Below are positions 8,478-18,069 of a DNA stretch of 64,000 bases, piece after piece. Numbering within the stretch: position 1 is the first letter of the stretch; every line of letters begins with the position of its first letter. A program made the position numbers and the translations under genes. The DNA comes from Bacteroidales bacterium (lineage in GTDB: Bacteria; Bacteroidota; Bacteroidia; Bacteroidales; P3): contig JAFROL010000020.1 of NCBI GenBank assembly GCA_017429685.1, positions 116,624 through 180,623 on the forward strand, in the 5' to 3' direction. The notes under the pieces are model-generated. The model worked only from the letters and a program-made list of their open reading frames with translations. It ran no database searches and was not told where the DNA came from.

Positions 8478-9461
8478 ATGAACATACATAAAATATTAAC
8501 AGCCGGTTTGTTAGCCCTCGCGTTTTGTGCATCGCCTCTGCGTGCGCAGACCGACGGTCTGACATCCGACGACACACTCCTGACCCACTTTGAGACCAAC
8601 AATCCCCAGAGTGGCATAGGCGTCGACGTCAACGACTTCCTTCCGGTGAAGGCTTGCTATGTCGGCAATCAGGATATGTTTGTCGTCATCGACAGTATCG
8701 ACAACTCCGTCGATATCATCTTCCGTAGCGAGAAGATGTCGTTCGACACCACCATACGCGTGTTGGCCGACGAGCCTCACGGCCGTCACGACCTGGCCAA
8801 CATCCTGCGTCCCCAGAGTGTGGGTTTTGTCGACGGATATGTGCTCTATCTGGCTTCTTCAAAGAAGGATTCTTCTTTCCTGTCCGTCCTCGACCTTGAT
8901 GGCAATGAAGTCAACCGCGTCTCTTTCAACTGCTGCAGCTATGCCTTCAAAGTGTTCCCCGACGAAATCATCGTCGTGGGCCGCAACCAGCTGGGCTATG
9001 ACATCAATGTGCTCGACCTTAGTAACGGTGTCGCCAACATCAGCACCGACGAAGGCCACTCAGCACGTATGCACTACCACGTCCCCAAACAGGCCGACCG
9101 CATCCGCGAGTCCGACCCTATCGGTATCGGTCTGACGGTGGTCGCCGTCTCGGTGGTGTTCCTTGCACTGCTCTGCATCTCGTTGATCCTGAAAGGATAT
9201 GGCAAGCTGATTATCAAAGCTCAGGACCGCAAGGCCAACAAAGCTGCTGCCAAGAGTGTTGAAGCCGTCGCCACACCGTCGGCATCGGAGACTTCGGGCG
9301 AAATCTATGCCGCCATCGCTGCCGCCATCTATATGTATGACGAAGAGATGCACGACGAGGAGAACACCATCATCACCATCCAGAAGGTGGAACGCGCCTG
9401 GACTCCGTGGAACGCCAAGTTCTACAATATGAATCATTATTTCAATAATAATAAGAGATAA
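8478..9461 (+). CDS. OadG-type gamma subunit with large N-terminal extracytoplasmic domain
   Basis: The C-terminal third has the single membrane helix of OadG/MmdD-type gamma chains (about residues 214-238, IGIGLTVVAVSVVFLALLC) followed by a charged Ala-rich tail that ends in ERAWTPWNAKF. Classical gamma chains are about 80-120 residues. This one has 327, because a signal peptide (1-23) and about 185 residues of beta-rich sequence precede the helix, with strands resembling WD/propeller blades (SFLSVLDLDGNEVNRVSF, YDINVLDLSNGV). The gamma chain anchors the alpha subunit and biotin carrier to the membrane beta subunit. The extra domain would face the periplasm. The subunit call rests on position and the helix; the domain function is unknown. 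Confidence 0.78.
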   Translation: MNIHKILTAGLLALAFCASPLRAQTDGLTSDDTLLTHFETNNPQSGIGVDVNDFLPVKACYVGNQDMFVVIDSIDNSVDIIFRSEKMSFDTTIRVLADEPHGRHDLANILRPQSVGFVDGYVLYLASSKKDSSFLSVLDLDGNEVNRVSFNCCSYAFKVFPDEIIVVGRNQLGYDINVLDLSNGVANISTDEGHSARMHYHVPKQADRIRESDPIGIGLTVVAVSVVFLALLCISLILKGYGKLIIKAQDRKANKAAAKSVEAVATPSASETSGEIYAAIAAAIYMYDEEMHDEENTIITIQKVERAWTPWNAKFYNMNHYFNNNKR

Positions 9462-9467
9462 GCAAAG

Positions 9468-9905
9468 ATGAAAAATTTCAAATTCAAAATAAACGGCACA
9501 GAATACTCTGTTGACATCAACGAGGTCGAAGGCCAGGAAATCACATTGGATGTTAACGGTACGCCATATAAGGTTACTGTCGACAAGGAACTGAAACAGA
9601 AACAGGTGGTTATGACTACCCGCACCGCTCCGCGCGTCAGCGCTGCTCCCAGCGGCAATGTTCAGACTACGGCTCCCGCTGCCGCTTCGAAAGGCTCGAA
9701 GGTCACCACGCCGCTGCCTGGCACTATCCTCGACGTCTTCGTCAACGTCGGCGACAAGGTCAAGGCCGGCCAGACGGTTGTCCTGCTCGAGGCTATGAAG
9801 ATGGAGAACAACATCGAGGCCGACGTCGAAGGCACCGTCACCGAGGTCAAAGTCCGCAAGGGCGACTCCGTCCTCGAAGGCGACGTAATGGTAGTTATTG
9901 GATAG
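9468..9905 (+). CDS. mmdC: Biotin carboxyl carrier subunit of the decarboxylase
   Basis: The 145-residue protein has an N-terminal small beta domain (1-50), a Pro/Ala linker (about 52-78) and a C-terminal biotinyl/lipoyl domain. The biotinylation motif EAMKMEN places the biotinyl lysine at K111. It shuttles the carboxyl group from MmdA to the membrane subunit MmdB, where decarboxylation drives sodium export. It starts 6 bases after the gamma gene, so translation is probably coupled. Confidence 0.95.
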   Translation: MKNFKFKINGTEYSVDINEVEGQEITLDVNGTPYKVTVDKELKQKQVVMTTRTAPRVSAAPSGNVQTTAPAAASKGSKVTTPLPGTILDVFVNVGDKVKAGQTVVLLEAMKMENNIEADVEGTVTEVKVRKGDSVLEGDVMVVIG

Positions 9906-9963
9906 TTTCGTTAAAGCGTTAATGTCTTTAACCTTTAAACTTTAACCTTTAAACTTTTTAACA

Positions 9964-11133
9964 ATGAATCTTTTAGCTTCAGGTGGCTTTATGGACTTTA
10001 TGTCGACCCAGCTGGTGCAGTTTCTGCACTACACCGGCTTTGCCAACGTAGAGTGGGGCCACATAATAATGATTTTAATTGGCTTGATATTCATATTCCT
10101 GGGTATCAAGAAAGAGTTCGAGCCGCTGCTGCTGGTCCCCATCGGATTCGGTATGATAGTGGGCAACATCCCGTTCTATCCCGGTCTGAAAATCGGTATC
10201 TATGAGGACGGCTCGGTGCTTCATATCCTCTATCACGGTGTGCAGAACGGCTGGTATCCGCCGCTCATCTTCCTGGGCATCGGTGCTATGACCGACTTCT
10301 CGGCAATGCTCAGCAACCCCAAGCTGATGCTTATCGGTGCTGCCGCCCAGGTGGGTATCTTCGCCGCCTATATGGGCGCTCTGGCCCTTGGCTTCGCTCC
10401 CAACGAGGCTGGCGCTATCGGCATCATCGGCGGTGCCGACGGCCCCACGGCCATCTTCCTGTCGTCGCAGCTGGCTCCCGACCTGATGGGTGCCATCGCC
10501 GTGTCGGCCTACTCGTATATGGCCCTCGTGCCCGTCATCCAGCCGCCCATTATGCGACTGCTCACCACCAAGAAGGAGCGCACCATCCGTATGCGTCCGC
10601 CGCGCCAGGTGACCAAGCTCGAGAAGATTTCGTTCCCCATCCTTGGTCTCATCTTCTGCGCTTTCATCGTCCCGTCGGGTCTGCCCCTGCTGGGTATGCT
10701 CTTCTTTGGTAACCTATTGAAAGAGTGCGGCGTGACCAAGCGTCTGAGCGAGGTGGCTTCGAATGCCATCGTCAACATCTGCACCCTGCTGATCGGCATC
10801 ACCGTCGGCGCCTCGACCCAGGCCACCACGTTCCTCACCGGCCGTTCGGTGCTCATTTTCGCCCTCGGTGCCGGTTCGTTCATCGTGGCAACCTTCTTCG
10901 GCGTGCTCTTCGTTAAGTTTATGAACCTCTTCCTGAAAGAGGGTAACAAGATCAACCCGCTTATCGGCAACAGCGGTGTGTCGGCAGTGCCCGACGCCGC
11001 CCGCGTGTCGAACAATGTGGGCCTCGAGTACGACAAGACCAACTATCTGCTGCAGCACGCTATGGGTCCCAATGTGGCTGGCGTTGTCGGTTCGGCCGTC
11101 GCCGCAGGTATCCTGCTGGCCTTCCTGCATTGA
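9964..11133 (+). CDS. mmdB: Sodium-translocating decarboxylase beta subunit
   Basis: The 389-residue, multi-helix inner-membrane protein carries out carboxybiotin decarboxylation and sodium export. Its signature GGADGPTAIFLSSQLAP near residue 158 contains the conserved aspartate of OadB/MmdB/GcdB. A second conserved block lies near the end (NVGLEYDKTNYLLQHAMGPN). It closes the operon and is followed directly by a strong terminator. Substrate (methylmalonyl-CoA rather than oxaloacetate) is inferred from the linked epimerase and from the crotonase-type alpha subunit. Confidence 0.95.
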   Translation: MNLLASGGFMDFMSTQLVQFLHYTGFANVEWGHIIMILIGLIFIFLGIKKEFEPLLLVPIGFGMIVGNIPFYPGLKIGIYEDGSVLHILYHGVQNGWYPPLIFLGIGAMTDFSAMLSNPKLMLIGAAAQVGIFAAYMGALALGFAPNEAGAIGIIGGADGPTAIFLSSQLAPDLMGAIAVSAYSYMALVPVIQPPIMRLLTTKKERTIRMRPPRQVTKLEKISFPILGLIFCAFIVPSGLPLLGMLFFGNLLKECGVTKRLSEVASNAIVNICTLLIGITVGASTQATTFLTGRSVLIFALGAGSFIVATFFGVLFVKFMNLFLKEGNKINPLIGNSGVSAVPDAARVSNNVGLEYDKTNYLLQHAMGPNVAGVVGSAVAAGILLAFLH

Positions 11134-11163
11134 TCCTAAGCCGTCACTGCGGCTTTATCATAG

Positions 11164-11196
11164 AGTCCCGACCCTTGCGGCCGGGACTTTTTTTGT
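11164..11196 (+). terminator. Terminator of the mmd operon
   Basis: Stem AGTCCCG (11164-11170) / CGGGACT (11182-11188) is followed directly by a T run. It lies 30 bases after the mmdB stop. Confidence 0.85.
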
Positions 11197-11639
11197 TGCC
11201 CCGCCCGGCGTTTCGCCTGCGCAATACAATATTTTTTTTGCCATATCGGAAATTGTTTGTATTTTTGCAGTGTCATTTCCCGAAGGCTGAATGATGGCAC
11301 TTTTGCTGTTAGCGGTTGGCTCTGTTTGGTTTAGGGGGATGGCAGGACATAATAGACAAGACGTTGAACGGCGTTTTATCTGCGGCTCTTAGAATCTGGT
11401 AAATTCTTAATCCACCGCACGGTAAGGCAAAGTCAACGTCCACATTTGCTTACAATTATCTTTGTTTGCTTAAAGCGTGGGCGTTTGGCATTGCTTATCT
11501 TCGGTGGATGGGCATACCAGAGCCTTAAGAGCGGGATAGGCAAAGTTGATTCCCGCGCTTCTTTCTATTTGTTTTATGGAATGATAACAATCTGCAGCCT
11601 TTCGGGAATGGGCAAAAACGAAAAAACATCGAACACAAA
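11197..11639 (+). other. Long leader region upstream of the CxxCxGxG protein
   Basis: A full promoter (TTTG at 11237-11240, TATTTTTG at 11260-11267, 19-base gap) drives toward the gene at 11640, giving a leader of about 360 bases. A second possible -7 box, TATCTTTG, is at 11457-11464. A 65-codon frame at 11446-11643 has no RBS or recognisable protein features, and I do not call it a gene. Confidence 0.55.
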
Positions 11640-12764
11640 ATGAATAAACTTATTGTTTTGTTCCCGCTGCTGCTGGCACTGATTGTGCCCAACTGTGTGG
11701 ATGCCCAGCGCCTGATAGGCAAGGAACTGAAGTCGTCGGACCCGTCGCTATATAATGACGACAAAGTATATCAATGGGTGAGGTATACCTATGTTATGGG
11801 CACCGACACGTTGGATGCCGCGTTTGATATTAACGGCAAACGCATTACGCCCAACGGCTACAGACCGAAGAAAGTAAGATACTATAAAGGCGTGGATTAT
11901 TGTGGTGACGGAGTCTTTGAGGTGTATAGTAAAAAGAAAGACAAATTTGGGAATGCGATTGTCAGCGGCTATGATACTGATGGCAAATGCATTTTCCCAT
12001 TGACGCTGATGGAGTTGCTTGACTGTTCTTCTATTAGTTACATTGGATATGGGCTGTTTGAATTGATTACGAAGTTTGCAGAAAAAAATGTCTATTCGCT
12101 GTATAATAAAAAGGGGGAATGCTTGATACCCAAAGAGATGGGGTTTATATATGTAACTATTGAAAGCGAGGATGACTTAAAATATATAGAATGTTTTATA
12201 GAAAAGAATAGTTCTGGAAAACATATACACGCTGCCTACGACCTTGATGGCAAGGTGGTGATGCCCAAAAGTTTGGGATATACTTATATATATTACAGCG
12301 AAGGGTATTGGAATTGCGATGATGCGTCAGGAAACAGTGTGACCTACTCCAAAGACCTGAAATATGTTGCAGATGGATTCTATAGTAAAAAATATGCAAG
12401 CGAATTCAACCAGAAGAAGCGGAGCAACCCAAACTACAACGGGCCATATAATTTTAACCCGAACTATAGGCCAAGCAGCAACAGCTATACACCCCAGCAG
12501 CCACAAACGCAACAGCCACAACAGCAAACGCAACAGCCCCAACAGCAGCAGACCATAAGGATAGAACGCGACCCCGTCCCGATGCAGGTTTGGAAATCGT
12601 GCTATGGTTGCGGCGGCAGCGGGCAATGCCAGACGTGCTACGGGCAGGGCTGGAGATTCTTGACAAACAGCCAGCCACACGCACAGTGCATCACCTGCGG
12701 CGGCAACGGCCGTTGCAATATGTGTGCCGGACAAGGCGGCCACTACGAGGTGGAATACAAGTAG
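11640..12764 (+). CDS. Secreted WG-repeat-like protein with DnaJ-type CxxCxGxG zinc motifs
   Basis: A signal peptide (1-24) precedes four loosely repeated units of about 50 residues, each with a D-x-x-G-K ... P core (DINGKRITP, DTDGKCIFP, NKKGECLIP, DLDGKVVMP), resembling WG-type repeats. A Gln/Pro-rich linker follows (about 275-310). The C-terminal 55 residues hold four perfect CxxCxGxG motifs (CYGCGGSG, CQTCYGQG, CITCGGNG, CNMCAGQG), the pattern of the DnaJ central zinc domain. A DnaJ-type domain in an exported protein is unusual. Bases 11,880-12,400 are much more AT-rich than the flanks, suggesting transfer or relaxed selection. The function is unknown. Confidence 0.82.
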   Translation: MNKLIVLFPLLLALIVPNCVDAQRLIGKELKSSDPSLYNDDKVYQWVRYTYVMGTDTLDAAFDINGKRITPNGYRPKKVRYYKGVDYCGDGVFEVYSKKKDKFGNAIVSGYDTDGKCIFPLTLMELLDCSSISYIGYGLFELITKFAEKNVYSLYNKKGECLIPKEMGFIYVTIESEDDLKYIECFIEKNSSGKHIHAAYDLDGKVVMPKSLGYTYIYYSEGYWNCDDASGNSVTYSKDLKYVADGFYSKKYASEFNQKKRSNPNYNGPYNFNPNYRPSSNSYTPQQPQTQQPQQQTQQPQQQQTIRIERDPVPMQVWKSCYGCGGSGQCQTCYGQGWRFLTNSQPHAQCITCGGNGRCNMCAGQGGHYEVEYK

Positions 12765-12818
12765 GCACTTTCGGCCATCGTTATCCTCGATACCTGAAAA
12801 TCAGACATTATAGTTTAT

Positions 12819-12885
12819 CCGCATTCTTCAGCGCAAGAGCACCCTTTGGACAATGGTCCCGATGGTGCTCCGCAGAAGAATGCGG
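12819..12885. repeat. Nested inverted repeat upstream of valS
   Basis: CCGCATTCTTC at the left pairs with GAAGAATGCGG at the right, and GAGCACC pairs with GGTGCTC inside it. A small GGAC/GTCC hairpin sits in the centre. It lies before the valS promoter and has no T run. It could be a mobile miniature repeat or the 3' end structure of the preceding transcript. Confidence 0.65.
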
Positions 12886-12901
12886 AGTTTGTAGAGAATA
12901 A

Positions 12902-12933
12902 TTGAACTATTTCAAAAAAAAATCGTATTTTTG
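12902..12933 (+). promoter_or_regulatory. valS promoter
   Basis: TATTTTTG at 12926-12933 is a perfect -7 box. TTG at 12902-12904, 21 bases upstream, is a plausible -33 element. The leader to valS is 90 bases. Confidence 0.6.
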
Positions 12934-13023
12934 CAGTTTGAACCATTGGAGCCTTTCGTGGGTTCTTGTGGCATATTGAATTGTTTAATAATCTGTTGTA
13001 ATCAAAATATAATATATATATAA

Positions 13024-15693
13024 ATGGAAATAGCATCGAAATATGATCCTCGTGCAGTAGAGGAGAAGTGGTATGAATTCTGGTTGGAGAAAAAATTGTT
13101 CCATTCGGAGCCTGACCGTCGCAAGGCTTACACGGTGGTGATTCCGCCGCCCAACGTGACGGGTGTGCTGCATATGGGACATATGCTGAACAACACGATT
13201 CAGGACGTGCTGGTACGTCGCGCACGAATGATGGGCAAGAATGCCTGCTGGGTGCCCGGCACGGACCACGCCAGCATCTCGACCGAGGCCAAGGTGGTGA
13301 AGATGCTTGCCGAACGCGGCATCAACAAGCGCGACCTGAGCCGCGAGGAGTATATGAAGTATGCTTGGGAGTGGAAGGAAAAATATGGCGGCATCATCCT
13401 GAAGCAGCTCCGCAAACTGGGTGCCAGCTGCGACTGGGACCGCACGGCATTTACGATGGACGATGTGCGCTACGAGTCGGTGATCCGCGTCTTTGTGGAC
13501 CTCTACAACAAGGGGCTGATCTATCGCGGTGCACGTATGGTGAACTGGGACCCGCAGGCCTTGACGGCCGTCAGCGACGAGGAGGTGATTTATAAGGAAA
13601 GCCACGGCAAACTGTTCTATCTCAAATATTTCGTCGAAGGTGAGGACAAGTATATCGTTGTCGCCACAACGCGTCCCGAAACCATTATGGGCGACACGGC
13701 GGTGTGTGTGCACCCCGAGGACGAGCGCTACCAGTGGCTGAAAGGCAAGCGCGTTGTGGTGCCCGGCGTGGGCCGCGTGGTGCCTATCATTATGGACGAG
13801 TATGTGGACCGCGAATTCGGTACGGGTGCGCTGAAAATCACTCCGGCCCACGACATCAACGACTACAATCTAGGTTTGAAGTACAGCCTGGACAGCATAG
13901 ACATCTTCAACGACAACGGCACGCTAAACGCCAACGGCGGCAAATACGAGGGTATGGACCGCTTTGCCTGCCGCAAGGCCATAGTGAAAGACCTTGAGGA
14001 GGCCGGCCTGATGGAGAAGATCGAGGACTATACCAACAAGGTGGGCCATTCGGAGCGCACCGATGCCGTCATCGAGCCCAAGCTGTCGACGCAATGGTTC
14101 CTCAAAATGGAGAACCTGGCCAAGAAGGCCCTCGAGGTTGTGGAGGACGACACTATCCGCTTCCATCCCGCAAAGTTCAAGAACACTTACCGCCACTGGC
14201 TGGAGAATATCAAGGACTGGTGCATAAGCCGCCAGCTGTGGTGGGGACACCGCATCCCTGCTTACTATTTCGAGTGGAAAACCGAGAACGGTGAACGTAG
14301 AACGGAAGTCGTTGTGGCCCTGAACGAGGAGGAGGCCCGTAAGGTGGCCGCCGAGAAGTACGGCTACAGCGGCGAGCTGCGCCAGGACGAGGATGTGCTG
14401 GACACGTGGTTCAGCAGCTGGCTGTGGCCCATCAGCCTCTTTGACGGCATCCGCAATCCTGACAATGAGGAAATTAAATATTACTATCCTACCGACGACC
14501 TTATTACGGCTCCGGACATCATTTTCTTCTGGGTGGCGCGTATGATTATGGCCGGCGAGGAATATCGCGGACAGGTTCCATTCCACAATGTCTATTTTAC
14601 CGGCATTGTGCGCGACAAGCTGGGTCGCAAGATGAGCAAGAGCCTGGGCAACAGCCCCGACCCGATAGAACTGATCGAAAAATACGGTGCCGACGGCGTG
14701 CGTATGGGTATGCTGCTGACGGCTCCGGCGGGCAACGACTTGCCCTTCGACGAGAGCATATGCGAGCAGGGCCGCAATTTTGCCAACAAGATTTGGAACG
14801 CCCTGCGTCTGGTGAAGGGATGGGCCGTGAGCGACGAGCTGCAGCAGTCGGCCGAAAATGCCGTCAGCGTAGAATGGATGGAACAGCGTATGGCCTGCGT
14901 GCTGGAAGAAATCGAGAAAGATTTTGGCCAGTATCGCCTTAGCGAAGCGCTGATGAGCACATACAAACTGGTGTGGGACGACTTCTGCTCGTGGTTCCTC
15001 GAGATGGTCAAGCCCGCATATGGCACCCCGATAGACCGCGAAACCTACGATGCCACCATCGGCATCTTCGAGCGCCTGATGTGTATGTTGCATCCCTTTA
15101 TGCCTTTCATCACAGAAGAGATATGGCACCTGCTGCAGGACACGGACAGCGACCTTAAGGCCGAACTTGTGGCACACAGCAGCATTATGATGCAGCATAT
15201 GCCTGTCAGCGTGTTCTACGATCAGCGTCTGCTCGACGACTGCGACCGTATGCGCGAAGTTGTCGCCGGCATACGCAATCTGCGCAACAGCAAAGGTCTG
15301 TCGCCCAAAGAGGTGCTGGACCTCTATGTAGTCAGTGGCGAAAAGGACAGCCTCAATCCCCGTTTCGACGGCATCGTCAAGAAACTGGCCAACGTGGGCA
15401 AGATAGAGTATGTTAACGCCAAAGTGGAAGGGGCTGTGAGCTTTATGGTCGGCACTACCGAGTGCTTTGTCCCGATGTCGCAAAACATCGACGTCGAAGC
15501 CGAGCGCAAGAAGCTTGAAGACGAGCTGAAATATGCCGAAGGCTTCCTGGCCAGCGTGATGAAAAAGCTGGGCAACGAAAAATTCGTCAATGGCGCACCT
15601 GAGAAAGTTGTCGCTGTGGAGCGTCAGAAGAAGGCCGACGCCGAGAAGAAGATTGCTGCTTTGAAAGCTCAGCTCGAACAGATTAAAGGCTAA
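13024..15693 (+). CDS. valS: Valyl-tRNA synthetase
   Basis: This 889-residue class I synthetase charges tRNA-Val. The HIGH-type motif appears as [14 protein letters not shown] near residue 41. The editing (CP1) domain follows, with [13 protein letters not shown] near 219. KMSKSLG is at about 535, and the tRNA-binding anticodon domain follows it. The C-terminal 70 residues form the expected coiled-coil arm rich in Lys/Glu ([18 protein letters not shown]). Length is normal. It has its own promoter and is followed by an M28-like gene 46 bases downstream. Confidence 0.97.
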   Translation: MEIASKYDPRAVEEKWYEFWLEKKLFHSEPDRRKAYTVVIPPPNVTGVLHMGHMLNNTIQDVLVRRARMMGKNACWVPGTDHASISTEAKVVKMLAERGINKRDLSREEYMKYAWEWKEKYGGIILKQLRKLGASCDWDRTAFTMDDVRYESVIRVFVDLYNKGLIYRGARMVNWDPQALTAVSDEEVIYKESHGKLFYLKYFVEGEDKYIVVATTRPETIMGDTAVCVHPEDERYQWLKGKRVVVPGVGRVVPIIMDEYVDREFGTGALKITPAHDINDYNLGLKYSLDSIDIFNDNGTLNANGGKYEGMDRFACRKAIVKDLEEAGLMEKIEDYTNKVGHSERTDAVIEPKLSTQWFLKMENLAKKALEVVEDDTIRFHPAKFKNTYRHWLENIKDWCISRQLWWGHRIPAYYFEWKTENGERRTEVVVALNEEEARKVAAEKYGYSGELRQDEDVLDTWFSSWLWPISLFDGIRNPDNEEIKYYYPTDDLITAPDIIFFWVARMIMAGEEYRGQVPFHNVYFTGIVRDKLGRKMSKSLGNSPDPIELIEKYGADGVRMGMLLTAPAGNDLPFDESICEQGRNFANKIWNALRLVKGWAVSDELQQSAENAVSVEWMEQRMACVLEEIEKDFGQYRLSEALMSTYKLVWDDFCSWFLEMVKPAYGTPIDRETYDATIGIFERLMCMLHPFMPFITEEIWHLLQDTDSDLKAELVAHSSIMMQHMPVSVFYDQRLLDDCDRMREVVAGIRNLRNSKGLSPKEVLDLYVVSGEKDSLNPRFDGIVKKLANVGKIEYVNAKVEGAVSFMVGTTECFVPMSQNIDVEAERKKLEDELKYAEGFLASVMKKLGNEKFVNGAPEKVVAVERQKKADAEKKIAALKAQLEQIKG

Positions 15694-15739
15694 GACTTAA
15701 AGTTAAACATTAACTGAATAACAATAAAATTCAAAGAAT

Positions 15740-17218
15740 ATGAAAACAGGTAGACTGTTGACCGCAATCACTCTTCTGGCGTTCCTGTCGGCAGGGGAGT
15801 CGATGGCTCAGGAGGCGTCGCTCGACACGCTGTTGAGCCATATACGTGAGCTGTCGTCGTCGAAGTACGAGGGTCGTCTGTCGGGAACGGACGAATATAT
15901 GATGGCCGCCGACTATGTGACCGAAGCATTGGAACGTTATGGCGTGAAACCATATAAAGGTGAATGGGCACAGTATTTCGAGACGGAATGCAACAAAATT
16001 GAAAACTGTTCCTTCAACAGCTATGTCAACGCTAACGACACGCGTCAGGTCTACGTGCTGGGTCGCGACTTCTGCTGCTCGGGTATGACGGGCCGCGGAT
16101 ATGCCGACGCTCCGGTGGTCTTTTGCGGCTACGGCATCGACAACGGCGCGTTCAACGAGTATGCCAATGTCGACGCCAAAGGCAAGGTTGTGATGGTGTT
16201 GAGTGGTGTGCCATCGTTTCTGCCAAGTGCAGTGACGGACAAATATGTCCAATTGCGCGACAAGGCCCGTGTGGCCCGCAACCACGGCGCCTGTGCACTG
16301 GTGGTGGTCAATATGTCGCCCAGCTGTTCGCCCTACGAGGTGCAGGGTGCCGTCTATAGCGGTGCACTGCCGCATCTGGCAACGTTTCCGATGATTCAGC
16401 CCACACGCGACTGTGGCGACCGCCTGCTGCAGAACGAGGCTATGACCCTTGAAGAGGTGGTGAGAAAAATCGACGACACGCATCAGCCGCAATCGTTCCA
16501 CCTGCGCAAGAAGTTTGAAATAGACGTCAACGCCAAATACCATCCGGCCGCCCTGACAACCAATGTCGTCGGTATTTATCCTGGCAGCGATCCCAAAATG
16601 GCCAACGAGTATGTCGTTGTCGGTGCCAGTCTCGACAATGTTGGTATGCAGGGCACAACGTGCCTCTTCCCAGGTGCTGACGGCAATGCCTCGGGTGTGG
16701 CTGCCCTGTTGGAAACGGCACGTATGCTGCAGTATTCGGAAGACCAGCCTTCGCGCAGCATTGTCTTTGTCCTTTTTGCCGATGGCGAACAGCAGCACCT
16801 CGGATCGCAGATTTTCGTGTCGAACTTCACTCCGCTGAAGCGCATCGAGGCCTTTGTCGATGTGACCACAGTGGGTTGCGGCGACAGTATTATGGTTTCC
16901 GGCAACAAGAAGTATCCTCAATTGTGGAGTGTGGCCAAAAGGGTAGACACTACCTATTGCACGAATGACGTGGCTGTAGGAATGAAGACCCTTCCGAAGG
17001 GCAATGCTGTTGCTTTCGACCACGTGGGCATCCCGTCAATAAACGTTACAAGCTATAAAGGCAAGAGGTTTAACCACGTGCCCAGCGACATTGTGGAAAA
17101 TATAGATCGCCGTTTTATTGTCAAGGCTACCCAACTGCTCTATGAAACGGTTCTCGACCTGTCGTTCGGAGAATACCAGGGCCGTTCGAATGCATCGAAG
17201 AGAGTGAGGTTTGAATAA
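15740..17218 (+). CDS. Peptidase M28-like protein, active site altered
   Basis: The 492-residue exported protein has a signal peptide (1-23, MAQEA cleavage region), a PA-like insertion (about 100-230) and a C-terminal zinc-aminopeptidase-like domain (about 265-480). Family motifs can be aligned but are degraded. The first zinc-ligand block, usually AHYDH, reads GASLDNVG. The bridging aspartate remains in PGADGNASGVA. The Glu-Glu block usually reading SGEEQGLLGS is ADGEQQHLGS, so the first Glu is Gly. The final ligand in FNHVPSD remains. This suggests a pseudo-peptidase or changed chemistry. It was placed in M28 by overall pattern, so detailed substrate calls are unsafe. Confidence 0.8.
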   Translation: MKTGRLLTAITLLAFLSAGESMAQEASLDTLLSHIRELSSSKYEGRLSGTDEYMMAADYVTEALERYGVKPYKGEWAQYFETECNKIENCSFNSYVNANDTRQVYVLGRDFCCSGMTGRGYADAPVVFCGYGIDNGAFNEYANVDAKGKVVMVLSGVPSFLPSAVTDKYVQLRDKARVARNHGACALVVVNMSPSCSPYEVQGAVYSGALPHLATFPMIQPTRDCGDRLLQNEAMTLEEVVRKIDDTHQPQSFHLRKKFEIDVNAKYHPAALTTNVVGIYPGSDPKMANEYVVVGASLDNVGMQGTTCLFPGADGNASGVAALLETARMLQYSEDQPSRSIVFVLFADGEQQHLGSQIFVSNFTPLKRIEAFVDVTTVGCGDSIMVSGNKKYPQLWSVAKRVDTTYCTNDVAVGMKTLPKGNAVAFDHVGIPSINVTSYKGKRFNHVPSDIVENIDRRFIVKATQLLYETVLDLSFGEYQGRSNASKRVRFE

Positions 17219-17309
17219 CTGTTTTTGAATTGTAAAAAGTGATAAGAGATAGTATTTTAGCTTGTATACTTTAATCCTTTACTTAAAAAAATAAACCTTA
17301 GTCAATATA

Positions 17310-18044
17310 ATGTTTGCTTTATATAAGAAAGAACTTTCGACATTTTTTTCATCGTTGACAGGCTATCTGACAATAATAGTCTTTCTTGTGCTTACAGGCC
17401 TTATGCTGTGGGTGTTCCGCAGCAGTTTCAATATCCTTGACTATAAGTATGCAGGATTAGACGGCTTGTTTCTGATAGGGCCGTTCCTCTATCTGTTCCT
17501 GATTCCGGCAATCACGATGCGAATGTTTGCCGAAGAGAAAAAAAACGGCACTCTCGAACTGTTGTTGACCAAGCCATTGACAGAGTTTACCATCATCGGA
17601 GCCAAGTTTTTAGCCGGCTTAACACTGGTAGTCATTTCACTGCTGCCCACGCTGGTATACTATTGGGCTGTATACCGTTTGGGTGATCCCGTCGGCAACA
17701 TTGATACAGGCAGTGTCATAGGATCGTATATCGGTATGGTTTTTCTTGGTGCTGCTTTTGTTGCCATAGGTCTGTTTGCATCGTCGTTGACCAACAACCA
17801 GATTGTGGCCTTTATTGTCGCAGCCCTTTTGTGCGCCTTCTGCTATATGGGTTTTGAGTCGTTGTATCAGCTTATGCACGGTGGCTTTGCACTTCTGCTT
17901 CGTTCGCTGGGGCTGCAGCTGCACTACGAGTCTATATCGCGCGGAGTTGTAGACACGCGCGATGTGATATATTTCTTGTCGGTGATTGCACTGTTTGTGA
18001 TGCTGACCCGGATGGTGCTGCAATCGCGCAAATGGAAACGCTGA
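17310..18044 (+). CDS. gldF: ABC-2 type permease, GldF-like
   Basis: The 244-residue integral membrane protein has about six hydrophobic segments and the ABC-2 signature region RMFAEEKKNGTLELLLTKPLTEFTIIGAKFLAG near residue 70. GldF-type permeases work with the GldG membrane/periplasmic protein and the ATPase GldA. GldG follows 25 bases downstream, but no gldA is in the window. In non-gliding Bacteroidales the role is unclear; export or envelope maintenance are possibilities. The gene name is by homology and order only. Confidence 0.88.
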   Translation: MFALYKKELSTFFSSLTGYLTIIVFLVLTGLMLWVFRSSFNILDYKYAGLDGLFLIGPFLYLFLIPAITMRMFAEEKKNGTLELLLTKPLTEFTIIGAKFLAGLTLVVISLLPTLVYYWAVYRLGDPVGNIDTGSVIGSYIGMVFLGAAFVAIGLFASSLTNNQIVAFIVAALLCAFCYMGFESLYQLMHGGFALLLRSLGLQLHYESISRGVVDTRDVIYFLSVIALFVMLTRMVLQSRKWKR

Positions 18045-18069
18045 TGTCTTTAAATAAAGTAATAGGAAA

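Noticed and set aside
11446-11643. 65-codon frame just before the CxxCxGxG protein gene
   Set aside because: It overlaps the next start by ATGA and has a -7 box upstream, but the peptide shows no signal, domain or convincing hydrophobic pattern. Left as possible leader only.
12815-13225. Minus-strand 136-codon frame over the valS 5' end
   Set aside because: It runs through the valS promoter and coding start and shows no protein features.
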